From: Arthrobacter sp. M4
GTDB lineage: Bacteria; Actinomycetota; Actinomycetes; Actinomycetales; Micrococcaceae
Assembly (NCBI RefSeq): GCF_020251205.1
Contig: NZ_JAIWYX010000005.1
Coordinates: 1-64,000 of the forward strand
Reading direction: 5' to 3'
Length of the DNA: 64,000 nt
Part shown: positions 36,906-45,063 of the stretch, piece by piece
Numbering within the stretch: position 1 is the stretch's first letter
Layout: each line of letters begins with the position of its first letter
Position numbers and translations under genes: made by a program
Notes under the pieces: model-generated
Seen by the model: the letters and a program-made list of their open reading frames with translations, nothing else
Told to the model about the DNA's origin: nothing
The model's database searches: none

Positions 36906-36958
36906 TTGTGATCCTCATCTCATTGAAGTCCTTGTTCTAGGATGCATCAATTCTCCAG

Positions 36959-36987
36959 ATTGTTCAACGATTCAGCATTTCAACAAT
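36959..36987. promoter_or_regulatory. Candidate GntR operator between pxpA and the regulator gene
   Basis: ATTGTT at 36959-36964 and AACAAT at 36982-36987 end a 29-base inverted repeat whose arms match further as ATTGTTsAAm. It lies midway between the divergent genes and just before the regulator's -10 box TAAATT (37000-37005), as expected for an FCD-type GntR site. Confidence 0.5.
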
Positions 36988-37012
36988 GGGTCGATCGTGT
37001 AAATTCATTGGT

Positions 37013-37735
37013 ATGGCCAGTTCTGACGCGGGTGTACGCGCTGTTGCGGGGAGTTTCGGCGAAGCGGCTGCATCTCCCGCCGCCTCTGCTGCACGGTTCC
37101 GGGTCGCAGTGCCGTCCGTTGCCTCACGTGTGGCCGCCGAGCTGAGGTATCAACTGGCGGAAGGCACTCTCTTGCCTGGGGAGAAACTGACTGAGGCCAC
37201 CATTGCCGAAGAACTGGGCGTTTCCAGGAATACGGTCCGGGAGGCCTTCGCGGAACTCGCCAGCGAACGGCTGGTGGTCCGTCACCCGAACCGCGGAGTG
37301 TTCATTGCGAGCCTGGGTGCAGGCGATATCCATGACGTGTACACCGTGCGCCGCGCCATCGAGGTCAGCTCCATTCGCAACGGCGGAAGCCCTGAGCGCA
37401 TTGCGGCTGTGCGTGCCGCTGTCGAAGAGGGCCGGAAGGCTGCCGAAGCCGGGGACAACGAGGGGCTGGGCAGCGCCAACCAGCACTTCCACCGCGCGAT
37501 TGTGGGCTTGGCCGAGAGCCACCGCCTGGACATGATCATGGCCCAGGTGCTCGCCGAAATGCGGCTGTTCTTCCACAAAGCCACGGTGGATGCGAAGTTC
37601 TACTCCGGCTGGCTCGAGGAAAACGACCGCATCTGCACCGCCTTGGAGGCTGGCCGCACGGAAGAGGCCGGGGAGCTCCTTTTGGCCTACCTGAACGCTT
37701 CTGAAGAAAAGCAGCGGTCAGTCCACGGGGAGTAG
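37013..37735 (+). CDS. GntR-family regulator (FCD domain)
   Basis: 240-residue regulator. Residues 45-110 form the GntR winged helix (LAEGTLLPGEKLTEATIAEE and ELGVSRNTVREAFAEL); the rest is a helical FCD ligand domain with the metal-site pattern NQHFHRAIVGLAE. Likely represses the divergent 5-oxoproline operon and responds to 5-oxoproline or a related acid (inference from position). TAAATT at 37000-37005 lies 7 bases before the ATG at 37013 with no ribosome site, a leaderless arrangement; an upstream ATG at 36986 precedes that box and is less likely. Confidence 0.88.
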   Translation: MASSDAGVRAVAGSFGEAAASPAASAARFRVAVPSVASRVAAELRYQLAEGTLLPGEKLTEATIAEELGVSRNTVREAFAELASERLVVRHPNRGVFIASLGAGDIHDVYTVRRAIEVSSIRNGGSPERIAAVRAAVEEGRKAAEAGDNEGLGSANQHFHRAIVGLAESHRLDMIMAQVLAEMRLFFHKATVDAKFYSGWLEENDRICTALEAGRTEEAGELLLAYLNASEEKQRSVHGE

Positions 37736-37751
37736 CAGCTGACTGCCCTGT

Positions 37752-37808
37752 AATTGATCCAGCGGCTATTGCGACGTACCGGGGCTGCAACCCGCACGAT
37801 CTGCTGGA
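37752..37808. repeat. Imperfect inverted repeat between convergent genes
   Basis: The gap ends in ATCCAGC on the left (from about 37757) and GCTGGAT on the right (to about 37809), with further matches (TGCGACG / CGCACGA) inside and a 15-20 base loop. Its right end touches the stop codon of the HEPN-motif gene. The outer bases resemble the repeat at 16398-16446. Confidence 0.6.
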
Positions 37809-38774
37809 TTAGTCAGGGATCTGGCTCGCTCCCGGACCAATCCACCTCACATGCTCAGCCGCGAGGACGTCGTGAACCTGCGGGCTGCCCTGGACCCACG
37901 CGCCCTGCCGGACGAAGACCACCCGATCCGTTCCCTGCAGCTTTGAGAAAATGAAGCCGCTGAGCAGGGAAACGTCATTTAGCACGCGTTCGTAAAAGCC
38001 AGGGCCGTAATGCAAATCTGGATCGTACCGGAATTCTGCACTTTCAAGGACCTCGCCATTCTTTTCAGGGTCCCCGAACAATTCACTGAGCGTAGGGCGG
38101 ATGCCGCCATGACTGAGGAACTTGTTCCGAACTTCCTTCAACTTGTAGATCAAGTCAACTGTCTCCGCGCGCAGAATTCTGCGGGTTTTAAGGGCATCTT
38201 TGACCCTCTTGGAAAGGATGAGCTTATACACCAGGACGTTGTTTGCCGCCTCCGGATTCAGTGCCTCGGTCCAGGCCAAGTGTTTGATGTACAGCTCAAT
38301 GACCCGGAAGAACTCGATGATGGCACTTTCCGGATCAGTGACGTGCGCCAGGCCCCGGGACAGCGTGAAGCAGGCCTGAATTTGGTAGGGATCGTTGGCG
38401 TTCTCCAGCTGGCGAATCGTGGCTGAGACGTCCTCCGGATAGCTGGGCTCGTCATATTCTTCCTGCGACGGGCGCGAGGAAAAACCTTCCAAACCGTCAC
38501 CGGCACGTTCAATCAGGCCCACTCCCTCATAAATGCCGAGCAGGGCTAAGACAATTGAGAACTTCTTGAAAGCATCCTTCTGGCTGAGCGGCCGCGACGT
38601 TCGAAGAATAACCGACCTTCCACCGTCCCCCAATTCCAGTCCGTAGCGCTGCAGAACTTCGCTGAAGTCAGGCGATGGCATGAATGGAAATGCGTGTTCA
38701 AAACTCTTCGGCGGCGGGTCAGATGACGGAGGTTGATTCAACCCGAATACTTGAGGGCCACCAGGAGATTCCAT
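37809..38774 (-). CDS. HEPN-motif protein, function unknown
   Basis: 321-residue protein, no named family recognised. An N-terminal part (about 35-100) of mixed structure is followed from about 140 by helices: SAIIEFFRVIELYIKHLAW, ILSKRVKDALKTRRIL and KLKEVRNKFLSHGG. The last contains Arg216-x5-His222, the Rx4-6H motif of HEPN domains (here of the Apea-like or similar kind), often RNase sites in toxin-antitoxin and defence systems. No nucleotidyltransferase or antitoxin partner is adjacent; neighbours are a GntR regulator and a small membrane protein. RNase activity is inference. Confidence 0.65.
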   Translation of the reverse strand: MESPGGPQVFGLNQPPSSDPPPKSFEHAFPFMPSPDFSEVLQRYGLELGDGGRSVILRTSRPLSQKDAFKKFSIVLALLGIYEGVGLIERAGDGLEGFSSRPSQEEYDEPSYPEDVSATIRQLENANDPYQIQACFTLSRGLAHVTDPESAIIEFFRVIELYIKHLAWTEALNPEAANNVLVYKLILSKRVKDALKTRRILRAETVDLIYKLKEVRNKFLSHGGIRPTLSELFGDPEKNGEVLESAEFRYDPDLHYGPGFYERVLNDVSLLSGFIFSKLQGTDRVVFVRQGAWVQGSPQVHDVLAAEHVRWIGPGASQIPD

Positions 38775-38858
38775 AACCCAATTCTGCCCAGCTAACTCGC
38801 ATTGAACACGGTGGCTGAGGGACCGGAAGTAGCGTGGTGCCCGCAGCCACCGTGACAG

Positions 38859-39074
38859 CTATTGCGGCGTTTTATGGCGCAAGGTCACGCAGAAAGTCGT
38901 CGCGCCGAGCATGGCGATGATGAGTCCGATGGCTGCATTGCCCCAAGGCAGGCTGGCAATTCCCACTGCGAACAGCATCACCGCCACAAGCCGGACTAGG
39001 TCCTTGCTCCTTCGACTCTCTCTTTCTTCGGCTGACGTTAGCCCGAGAATCTCATGCCACTTGCTTTGCGCCAT
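38859..39074 (-). CDS. Small two-helix membrane protein
   Basis: 71-residue protein with a charged N-terminus (EERESRRSKDLVR) and two adjacent hydrophobic helices (about 28-45 and 47-64). No family recognised. An ATG at 39074 and a GTG directly before it at 39077 are both possible starts. Lies between the HEPN-motif gene and the LysR-type gene on the same strand. Confidence 0.55.
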   Translation of the reverse strand: MAQSKWHEILGLTSAEERESRRSKDLVRLVAVMLFAVGIASLPWGNAAIGLIIAMLGATTFCVTLRHKTPQ

Positions 39075-39153
39075 CACACACCAATTCCACGAGACCCGAG
39101 GACGTTCCTCACGATGCTACCGACCATACCGGCAACACCTCCCAAAGTCGTCT

Positions 39154-39897
39154 CTAACGCCGCCCCTTCTTACGGGATCCGCGGCCACGGCCCTTGTCTG
39201 GGTTGGGCGCGTACCGCTGCGGCACGGAGGATTTGCCGGACTTTTTAGCGCCCGATTTTGCCTGAGCTGGATTGCCCTGCCCGGACTTCTTTGTAGAGCC
39301 CGCTGCCTTGGCTGCTTGCGAGGGCTGGCGGGAACTTCTTGCCGTGCGGCCACGGACGATTCCGATGAATTCCTCGATAACGTGGTCGGTGGCGTCCTGT
39401 AGCCAAGCGACGCCGATCTGCGTTGGTTCCGCACCGAGAAGCCGCCGAGCCACAGTGTCCTTGTTATTGAGGTGCCTGGCCACAGGCATGGGGAGCACCA
39501 CCAAACCAGCTCCCGAAGCCGCAACTTGGAGGGCCATATCAGCACCGCCCATCTCGGCGACATCCAGGAAGGTCTCCTCAGCCAAATCAGCCAGGTCCAC
39601 TTCCTCGAACACAGTGATCTCGTGGCCTTTAGCAGCCGCCACCGCAGGCTGCTCCTCGTAAAGCGGAATGACGTGCAAGCCCTCACGTTCCACGGGAAAC
39701 CGTACAAAGCTGATGTCCGCCGAACCGTCGAGCAAAACATCCAGCTGCTCCGCCTCGTCGGTCAATGTCGCTTCGAGGGGGACGCCTGGCATGCGCTCTT
39801 CCCACCGCCTGATCCACTTCCCGGGCGTGACACCAGGGACATACGCAACGCGAAGGACAGCGCGGGAAGGGGATTCGTTGGATTCTGGCTCAGGCAC
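39154..39897 (-). CDS. LysR-type substrate-binding domain protein without DNA-binding domain
   Basis: 247 residues. Residues 15-180 match the effector domain of LysR-type regulators (LRVAYVPGVTPGKWIRRWEE, then DVLLDGSADISFVRFP, GAGLVVLPMPVARHL), but no helix-turn-helix precedes it and the ATG is well placed. From about 190 the protein is a basic, Ser/Lys/Arg/Gly-rich tail ending in GRGRGSRKKGRR, suited to bind nucleic acid. Proteins of this kind are annotated in actinobacteria as LysR substrate-binding-domain proteins; role unknown. Downstream neighbour of the molybdate operon. Confidence 0.8.
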   Translation of the reverse strand: MPEPESNESPSRAVLRVAYVPGVTPGKWIRRWEERMPGVPLEATLTDEAEQLDVLLDGSADISFVRFPVEREGLHVIPLYEEQPAVAAAKGHEITVFEEVDLADLAEETFLDVAEMGGADMALQVAASGAGLVVLPMPVARHLNNKDTVARRLLGAEPTQIGVAWLQDATDHVIEEFIGIVRGRTARSSRQPSQAAKAAGSTKKSGQGNPAQAKSGAKKSGKSSVPQRYAPNPDKGRGRGSRKKGRR

Positions 39898-39928
39898 AGC
39901 TTCACCCTACAGTTACGTCGGCAGCCAG

Positions 39929-40978
39929 TCAGGCCGGATATACAGCCACCGAGGCCGACTTCACCACAAAGAACGCCCTCAGCCCGGGCTCCAGGGCCAG
40001 GTCTGCAACCGCCGCGGGCGTTACGTCGGCCATAAAGCCGCCCGCTCGCACACGGATCTGGTCGCCATGGGGTTCAAGGTGGTGAATAACCGCAGGAAAA
40101 ACGTTGCGAGGACTACCGTGCGGCGCTTCAAGGAAGATGGACACGGCCGACGGCGGAAACACTGCCACGCCAGCCTGGCCCGGCACCGCCTCGGGATCCA
40201 GATGCCCGGCAACGTGCAAGCCATCCGCACCTCGGAGCCCATCCGAAACCACAACGCCCGTATGGAGGTTCAGCCCCGCCAGCCCGGCGGCAAAGTGACT
40301 GCGCGGCTGTTCCAGCACCTGACGCGTTGGCCCCACCTCCGCAATCCGACCTTCCTCTAGGACCACCACTCGGTCCGCCAGGGTCAGTGCATCAACCACA
40401 CCGTGCGTAATGATCAGCGCGCGGCGCCCGGCCAGAACCCGCTTAAAGAGGCTCCTCAGCATCGGCGCGGCATGGACGTCCAGGGCGGCCATAGGCTCGT
40501 CCAGCAACAACAGTTCCGGATCAGCTGCCAGGGCACGCGCCACCGCCACGCGCTGCGCCTGCCCACCCGAGAGTTCCGCCGGGCGCCGTTCAGCAAGTTC
40601 GACGGCGCCAACCTCGCCCAACCAGTGCAGCGCCGCATCGCGGGATGACTTCCGTGAATTCCCCGCCGAGCGCGGACCAAACGCAACGTTGTCCACAACA
40701 CTCAGGTGTGGAAACAGCAGGGCCTCCTGCGCCAGCAATGCTGTTCCCCGGCGATGCGGCGGCCTCCAATCCGAACTGCCAGAGCCGACGTCGAACAGCA
40801 CCTTCCCGTCCAAGACTGCCCTGCCGGCGTCGGGCCTTAACAGCCCGGCAATCAGGGAAAGTAGCGTCGATTTTCCGGCCCCGTTGGGGCCCAATATCGC
40901 CACCGTCTCGCCTGGCGCCAGCTCTAATGAGACGTCAAAGGCCCGCTCCTCGAGGCGGGCTGAAAACTCGAAGCTCAC
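39929..40978 (-). CDS. modC: Molybdate ABC transporter ATPase ModC
   Basis: ATPase that powers molybdate import. 349 residues: Walker [10 protein letters not shown], signature [15 protein letters not shown], Walker [13 protein letters not shown], His switch LIITHG. The C-terminal 110 residues form a Mop/TOBE-like domain that binds oxyanions. Starts by ATGA overlap with modB. Last gene of the operon. Confidence 0.94.
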   Translation of the reverse strand: MSFEFSARLEERAFDVSLELAPGETVAILGPNGAGKSTLLSLIAGLLRPDAGRAVLDGKVLFDVGSGSSDWRPPHRRGTALLAQEALLFPHLSVVDNVAFGPRSAGNSRKSSRDAALHWLGEVGAVELAERRPAELSGGQAQRVAVARALAADPELLLLDEPMAALDVHAAPMLRSLFKRVLAGRRALIITHGVVDALTLADRVVVLEEGRIAEVGPTRQVLEQPRSHFAAGLAGLNLHTGVVVSDGLRGADGLHVAGHLDPEAVPGQAGVAVFPPSAVSIFLEAPHGSPRNVFPAVIHHLEPHGDQIRVRAGGFMADVTPAAVADLALEPGLRAFFVVKSASVAVYPA

Positions 40979-41814
40979 GCCGCCAACGCCCCGTCCCGAC
41001 GGCCAGAACCAATCCCGGAACGGATACTAAGCCCAATAACCGCAACGGCAACCGCCACCAGCACTAATGACAAGGCAACGGCCGCATCAGCATCGGTCTC
41101 CCGTTGCAAATAAATCTCCAGTGGAAGTGTCCGCGTGACCCCCTGCAGGCTTCCGGCGAAAGTTAGCGTAGCCCCAAACTCTCCGAGGCTCCGGGCGAAG
41201 GAAAGCACAGCCCCAGAGGCAAGCCCGGGCAGGACAAGCGGAAGGGTGACCCGTCGCAACACCGTCGATGGCCGCGCGCCAAGGGTAGCCGCGACCGCCT
41301 CATAGCGGTGTCCTGCGGTGCGGACGGCACCCTCCAAGCTGACCACCAGAAACGGCAGCGCCACAAAGGTCTGCGCCAGGACCACGGCGGTGGTGGAGAA
41401 CGCGATCTGAATTCCGGCGAACTCGAGGTAGCGGCCCAGCAGCCCTTGCCGGCCAAAGGTGTAGAGCAGCGCAATACCACCCACGACAGGTGGCAGCACC
41501 AACGGCAAAAGCGCCAAAGACCGGAGCAGGCGCTGGCCCGGGAACTCGGATCTCGCCAAGACAAGCGCCATCGGCACCCCGAGCACAACGCACAACACGG
41601 TGCTGGCCGCCGATGTCCGGATACTCAACCAAAGCGCATCCAGTGACGCCTCGGAGGTGATCAGGGGAAGGAACTGCGCCCAATTGACCCTCGCCACCAT
41701 CGCCGCGAGCGGGAGCAGCACAAAAGCCGCACCCACCGCTGCGATGACGAACACCCACGCGGGAATGCCGCTGTAGCCGGTCCGCGACCTTCCGGCCGTA
41801 TGAACAACAACCAT
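40975..41814 (-). CDS. modB: Molybdate ABC transporter permease ModB
   Basis: Permease of 279 residues with five or six helices; the EAA loop that docks on ModC is [39 protein letters not shown] is typical of ModB. It begins directly after the modA stop (TAGATG) and overlaps modC by 4 bases. Confidence 0.94.
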   Translation of the reverse strand: MVVVHTAGRSRTGYSGIPAWVFVIAAVGAAFVLLPLAAMVARVNWAQFLPLITSEASLDALWLSIRTSAASTVLCVVLGVPMALVLARSEFPGQRLLRSLALLPLVLPPVVGGIALLYTFGRQGLLGRYLEFAGIQIAFSTTAVVLAQTFVALPFLVVSLEGAVRTAGHRYEAVAATLGARPSTVLRRVTLPLVLPGLASGAVLSFARSLGEFGATLTFAGSLQGVTRTLPLEIYLQRETDADAAVALSLVLVAVAVAVIGLSIRSGIGSGRRDGALAA

Positions 41815-42648
41815 CTACGGAACCCCGAAGCCTGCGGACTGCAGCACCTGCCGGCCTTCGCTGCCGGTCACCATGGCGATGAATGCCTTTGCCGCATCCT
41901 TGTTCTTGCTCGCACGCAGGGCCACGATCGGATACGTGTTTACGGCGTTCGAGGACTCCGGGAAGGCGATACCCTTCACCTTGTCCCCGGCACTCTTCAC
42001 GTCGGTGACATACACCAGCCCGGCGTCGGCTTCCCCTGAACTGACTTTGCCTAGGACGTCCGTCACCGACGATTCTTCGCTGACGGGTGCCAGCGTTGTG
42101 CCGGTGGATTTTGCGACTGACTGGGTGGCCGCTCCGCATGGCACCTTGGGCGCGCAGACCACCAGCCGGACGCCCGGCTTTGCAAGGTCCCTGAAGCCGG
42201 AGACGCCGGCGGTATTGCTCGGCGGAACGGCGATGGTCAGGACGTTGGTGGCAAAGTTGACCGGCTGGCCTTCCGCGAGGGAGGCGTCGGTCAGTTTCTT
42301 CATATTGGTGGTGTCCGCGGATGCGAAGACGTCGGCCGGCGCGCCCTGCGTCAGCTGCGTCACCAGGTCCGAGGATCCGGCAAAGCTCAGCTTGACCTTG
42401 GTCCCCGGATTCGCTGCCTCAAACTTCGAAGCAATTTCAGTGAAGCTCGCCTTCAGCGACGCCGCGGCAAAAACTGTGACGGTACCGGATAGCTGGCCTG
42501 TTGAGGACCCCGACGCCGTACCTGAGCTTTGGGCACCGGCGCAGCCGGCAAGTGCCGCCGTCGTTATGGCCAAAACACCGACGACGGCAGACAGCCGGGC
42601 GGCGCGAAAGGGCCGACGGGCGGCCGGCTTGCGACTAGCAAAAATCAC
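41815..42648 (-). CDS. modA: Molybdate-binding lipoprotein ModA
   Basis: Extracytoplasmic receptor. Signal peptide with lipobox LAGC at Cys36, then the mature domain starting at VTVFAAASLKASFTEI, with FAGSSDLVTQLTQGAPADVF supplying oxyanion-binding Ser residues. 277 residues. Start overlaps the upstream regulator stop by ATGA. Confidence 0.94.
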   Translation of the reverse strand: MIFASRKPAARRPFRAARLSAVVGVLAITTAALAGCAGAQSSGTASGSSTGQLSGTVTVFAAASLKASFTEIASKFEAANPGTKVKLSFAGSSDLVTQLTQGAPADVFASADTTNMKKLTDASLAEGQPVNFATNVLTIAVPPSNTAGVSGFRDLAKPGVRLVVCAPKVPCGAATQSVAKSTGTTLAPVSEESSVTDVLGKVSSGEADAGLVYVTDVKSAGDKVKGIAFPESSNAVNTYPIVALRASKNKDAAKAFIAMVTGSEGRQVLQSAGFGVP

Positions 42649-43055
42649 AGGAGACTCTTCCCTTGAGGCGTTTCGACGATCACAGTGGTCGCCTTGACCA
42701 CGGCAGTAGCGACAGATCCTGGCTCAAGGCCAAGTTCACGCACGGCCTCGCTGCTCATCAGTGACACCACGCGGAAAGGGCCGCATTGGAGTTCCACCTG
42801 CGCCATGACCTTATCCATGGTGATGTCCGTAACCAGCCCAACAAAGCGATTGCGGGCCGAACGGCCGATGCGCGTGGGGTCGTCGGGCAACTGCGCCTGG
42901 TCCCGGGCAAGTGTTGCCAGCTCCAAGCCATCAACGGCCAACCTGCCGGACTTATCCTTGTGCGGCGTGAGCTGACCATTCTCGGTCCAGCGACGGACAG
43001 TATCGTCGCTCACGCCCAGGAAACGGGCTGCCTCTGAAATGCGAATGAAGAGCAT
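42645..43055 (-). CDS. HTH-TOBE molybdate-responsive regulator
   Basis: 136-residue protein: a short MerR/excisionase-type helix-turn-helix (ISEAARFLGVSDDTVRRWTE at the N-terminus) followed by a single Mop/TOBE domain from about 67 (ARNRFVGLVTDITMDKV and SVATAVVKATTVIVETP). It resembles the minimal molybdenum-pterin-binding regulators that precede mod genes in actinobacteria rather than classical ModE. Its ATGA overlap with modA places sensor and transporter in one mRNA, so it probably controls its own operon; a 12-bp inverted repeat lies just upstream. Confidence 0.9.
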   Translation of the reverse strand: MLFIRISEAARFLGVSDDTVRRWTENGQLTPHKDKSGRLAVDGLELATLARDQAQLPDDPTRIGRSARNRFVGLVTDITMDKVMAQVELQCGPFRVVSLMSSEAVRELGLEPGSVATAVVKATTVIVETPQGKSLL

Positions 43056-43071
43056 GAGGCAAGTTTAGAAC

Positions 43072-43112
43072 CGTATCTGCGGAGAATCACACCCAGGACT
43101 TCCGCAGATGCG
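43072..43112. promoter_or_regulatory. Candidate operator upstream of the mod operon
   Basis: CGTATCTGCGGA at 43072-43083 and TCCGCAGATGCG at 43101-43112 form an inverted repeat with 12-base arms (one mismatch) and a 17-base centre, 16 bases before the regulator start at 43055. Position suggests the HTH-TOBE regulator as the binder. Confidence 0.4.
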
Positions 43113-43206
43113 TCATGACGGCAGCACCCACCACTTGTCGAGGACCAACCGCTGGACGACGACCGCCGGAATCTATAGGGTGCATCTCACTATTACTGGG
43201 GGATAC

Positions 43207-43758
43207 ATGAATTCAAACTGGCGCAGGACCTTTCTCGCGGTGCTCACTACTCTGTGCCTGCTGGCCGCAACTGCGTGTGCCTCTACCGTCCCCAAGGGGT
43301 ACCCCGGCAAACAGAAAGTCACGGTGCAGGATCGGATTCTCAGCCGACAGGGTGATGCGTGGGACGACCCAGCCATCGGTGAAGGGTGGACGACTTCCCC
43401 GGCCTTTCTGGTCACTTCTCCGGAGCAGACGAAGGCTGCCCAGGCGCTCCACAAGGCGTCGCAGCGTTTGTCCCATGTAACGGATTCAGGTGTTGAACTG
43501 CAGTCGGGATCAACATCTGATCTGTACACGCCGGATTACATATCCCCGGTCTTCATAACGGACAAGGGACCGTTCATCTATACCGATACCGACGGCGAAC
43601 TCACGCGGGCCATGGGCGTAAAGATGGTGGAAATCATCGTTGAGGAACTTGTGGCGGCGAATATCACCGCCGAGCTTTCGGCGCCTCCAAGGAGCTGGAA
43701 ACCTTCACTGGACAAGGAATTCTCGCCTTCTGCATCATCAGCGGCGGCACAAACGTAA
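43207..43758 (+). CDS. Putative lipoprotein
   Basis: 183-residue secreted protein. N-terminal signal MNSNWRRTFLAVLTTLCLLA followed by a lipobox ending at Cys24 (ATAC). The rest is soluble with no recognised domain; DAWDDPAIGEGWTTSPAFLV and the polar Ser/Ala-rich end stand out, somewhat like DUF4853-type lipoproteins. GGGGGA lies about 4 bases before the ATG at 43207, preferred over an upstream start at 43108. Function unknown. Confidence 0.72.
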   Translation: MNSNWRRTFLAVLTTLCLLAATACASTVPKGYPGKQKVTVQDRILSRQGDAWDDPAIGEGWTTSPAFLVTSPEQTKAAQALHKASQRLSHVTDSGVELQSGSTSDLYTPDYISPVFITDKGPFIYTDTDGELTRAMGVKMVEIIVEELVAANITAELSAPPRSWKPSLDKEFSPSASSAAAQT

Positions 43759-43802
43759 GCAGCCGTCGGCCTTCAACAATCCCTAGCGGCTAGGCTTGAT
43801 CC

Positions 43803-44210
43803 ATGACGTCCGCGAACTCCCAGCACATGAAGCCGGCTACGGCTGCCAAGAAACTCGGCATTTACCTGCCTGCCACTCCGCAGGAGTTCCAAGACAACGC
43901 ACTGTCACGCGAGGAATTCGCTGAACTGCAGGCCAACCCGCCGGAGTGGCTGGTGGAACTGCGCCGGAACGGCCCTCACCCGCGGCCCGTTGTGGCACAG
44001 AAGTTGAACATCTCCATCGGCGGCCTCGCCAGGGGCGGAGTGACGGAAGCACTCACGACGGCGGAAATCACCGCACTGCTGCAGGCACCGCCGCAGTGGC
44101 TGGTCGTCGAACGCGCAACGCACGCCGCCGTCCGCAGCGAGGCCCAGCGGGTCAAGGATGCCAAGCGTGCCAAGGAAGCCGCTGAAGAAAAGGCTGCCAA
44201 AAAGGGTTAG
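43803..44210 (+). CDS. DUF5997 family protein
   Basis: 135 residues matching the actinobacterial DUF5997 pattern: MKPATAAKKLGIYLPATPQE, FAELQANPPEWLVELRRNGP and EITALLQAPPQWLVVERATH. The two PPxWL segments are an internal repeat. The C-terminus is a charged helix (RVKDAKRAKEAAEEKAAKK). Role unknown; in related genomes I recall it beside the LysR-type substrate-binding gene, which here lies 4 kb away across the mod operon. TAGGCT at 43791-43796 lies 6 bases before the ATG, a leaderless arrangement. Confidence 0.8.
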   Translation: MTSANSQHMKPATAAKKLGIYLPATPQEFQDNALSREEFAELQANPPEWLVELRRNGPHPRPVVAQKLNISIGGLARGGVTEALTTAEITALLQAPPQWLVVERATHAAVRSEAQRVKDAKRAKEAAEEKAAKKG

Positions 44211-44373
44211 CAGCCTCGTTACCACACGAGCGATGCGCCGCCGTCATTGACCACGGTGCGGCAAGAAATTAGCCCCTCGCGCGGACCCGACGCCCGGCGC
44301 ATACTGAAATTGGAAGCGGTTCTTCGCGTCTCAGCACGCAGGTGCCGCCAATTCAGTGCGCCGGAGGTTCCCG

Positions 44374-44979
44374 ATGCCCGCTGTGGCACAAGCTGCGCAA
44401 TCCGGGATCCAGCTGTCCGCCGGACAGTTGGTGTTCTGGTGTGCCGTGCTGATCGCAGCAGTGACGTTCACAGTGTTTGCGCTGAGGCGCCGGTTAGTTT
44501 CCCAGCCAGTGGACAATGAAGCCGCAGAAGAACCGGATCCCCTGTTCTGGGACGCCTTCGGCGGCGCAGTGGTGATTTTTCCAGCGCTGGTGATCCCCTC
44601 GCTGGCGTCCCCTCTCGCCGGCCTATTCCTGCTTTTGCTCAGCGCAGCCACTGCGATCGGGACGCTTCTTGCTGGCAACAGCCTCGATGCCAGGCATTCC
44701 CGCCAGCCGTGGCGCCAGCCGGGATATAGCGGCGCCGATGTGCAGCATCGGGAACTAGTCGCCCGCTGGAGTCGGTACGAAATCGACCCCGGCCAGACCA
44801 TCCTCTATCCAGCAATGATCGACGTTCGGGTGCCGGAGACGGCCCAACTCATCCGCGCCCTTCATGAGGCGGAACGGAGCCGGTCAGCTGTCGACGCCGA
44901 CTATCCTGCCGCCGTCGAACGCTTAAGCCATGCGCTCCGGCAAGCCGAACGCGCGGCCGGCGTCCCAGAAAAGTTGTAA
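44374..44979 (+). CDS. Hypothetical membrane protein
   Basis: 201-residue protein, no family recognised. One membrane helix near 16-37 and a second hydrophobic hairpin near 62-96 are followed by a soluble tail (from about 105) of helices with Arg/Glu/Ala (REL...RWSRYE, ALHEAERSRSAV, AVERLSHALRQAERA). GGAGG lies 6 bases before the ATG at 44374, which supports this start over 44356. Convergent with putrescine oxidase across a long inverted repeat. Confidence 0.7.
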   Translation: MPAVAQAAQSGIQLSAGQLVFWCAVLIAAVTFTVFALRRRLVSQPVDNEAAEEPDPLFWDAFGGAVVIFPALVIPSLASPLAGLFLLLLSAATAIGTLLAGNSLDARHSRQPWRQPGYSGADVQHRELVARWSRYEIDPGQTILYPAMIDVRVPETAQLIRALHEAERSRSAVDADYPAAVERLSHALRQAERAAGVPEKL

Positions 44980-44982
44980 CGG

Positions 44983-45049
44983 CGTCCCTAACCCGCCCTT
45001 TTGTCGCTGACACACAGGCGCGCATCAGCGAAAAGGCGGGTCAGGGACG
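44983..45049. repeat. Long imperfect inverted repeat between convergent genes
   Basis: The left arm 44984-45010 (begins GTCCCTAACCCGCC, ends CGCTGA) pairs with the right arm 45025-45048 (begins TCAGCG, ends GGCGGGTCAGGGAC), with three extra bases on the left and one mismatch, around a 14-base loop. No T-run follows on either side. Confidence 0.85.
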
Positions 45050-45063
45050 AAGTTGGGAGCTAG

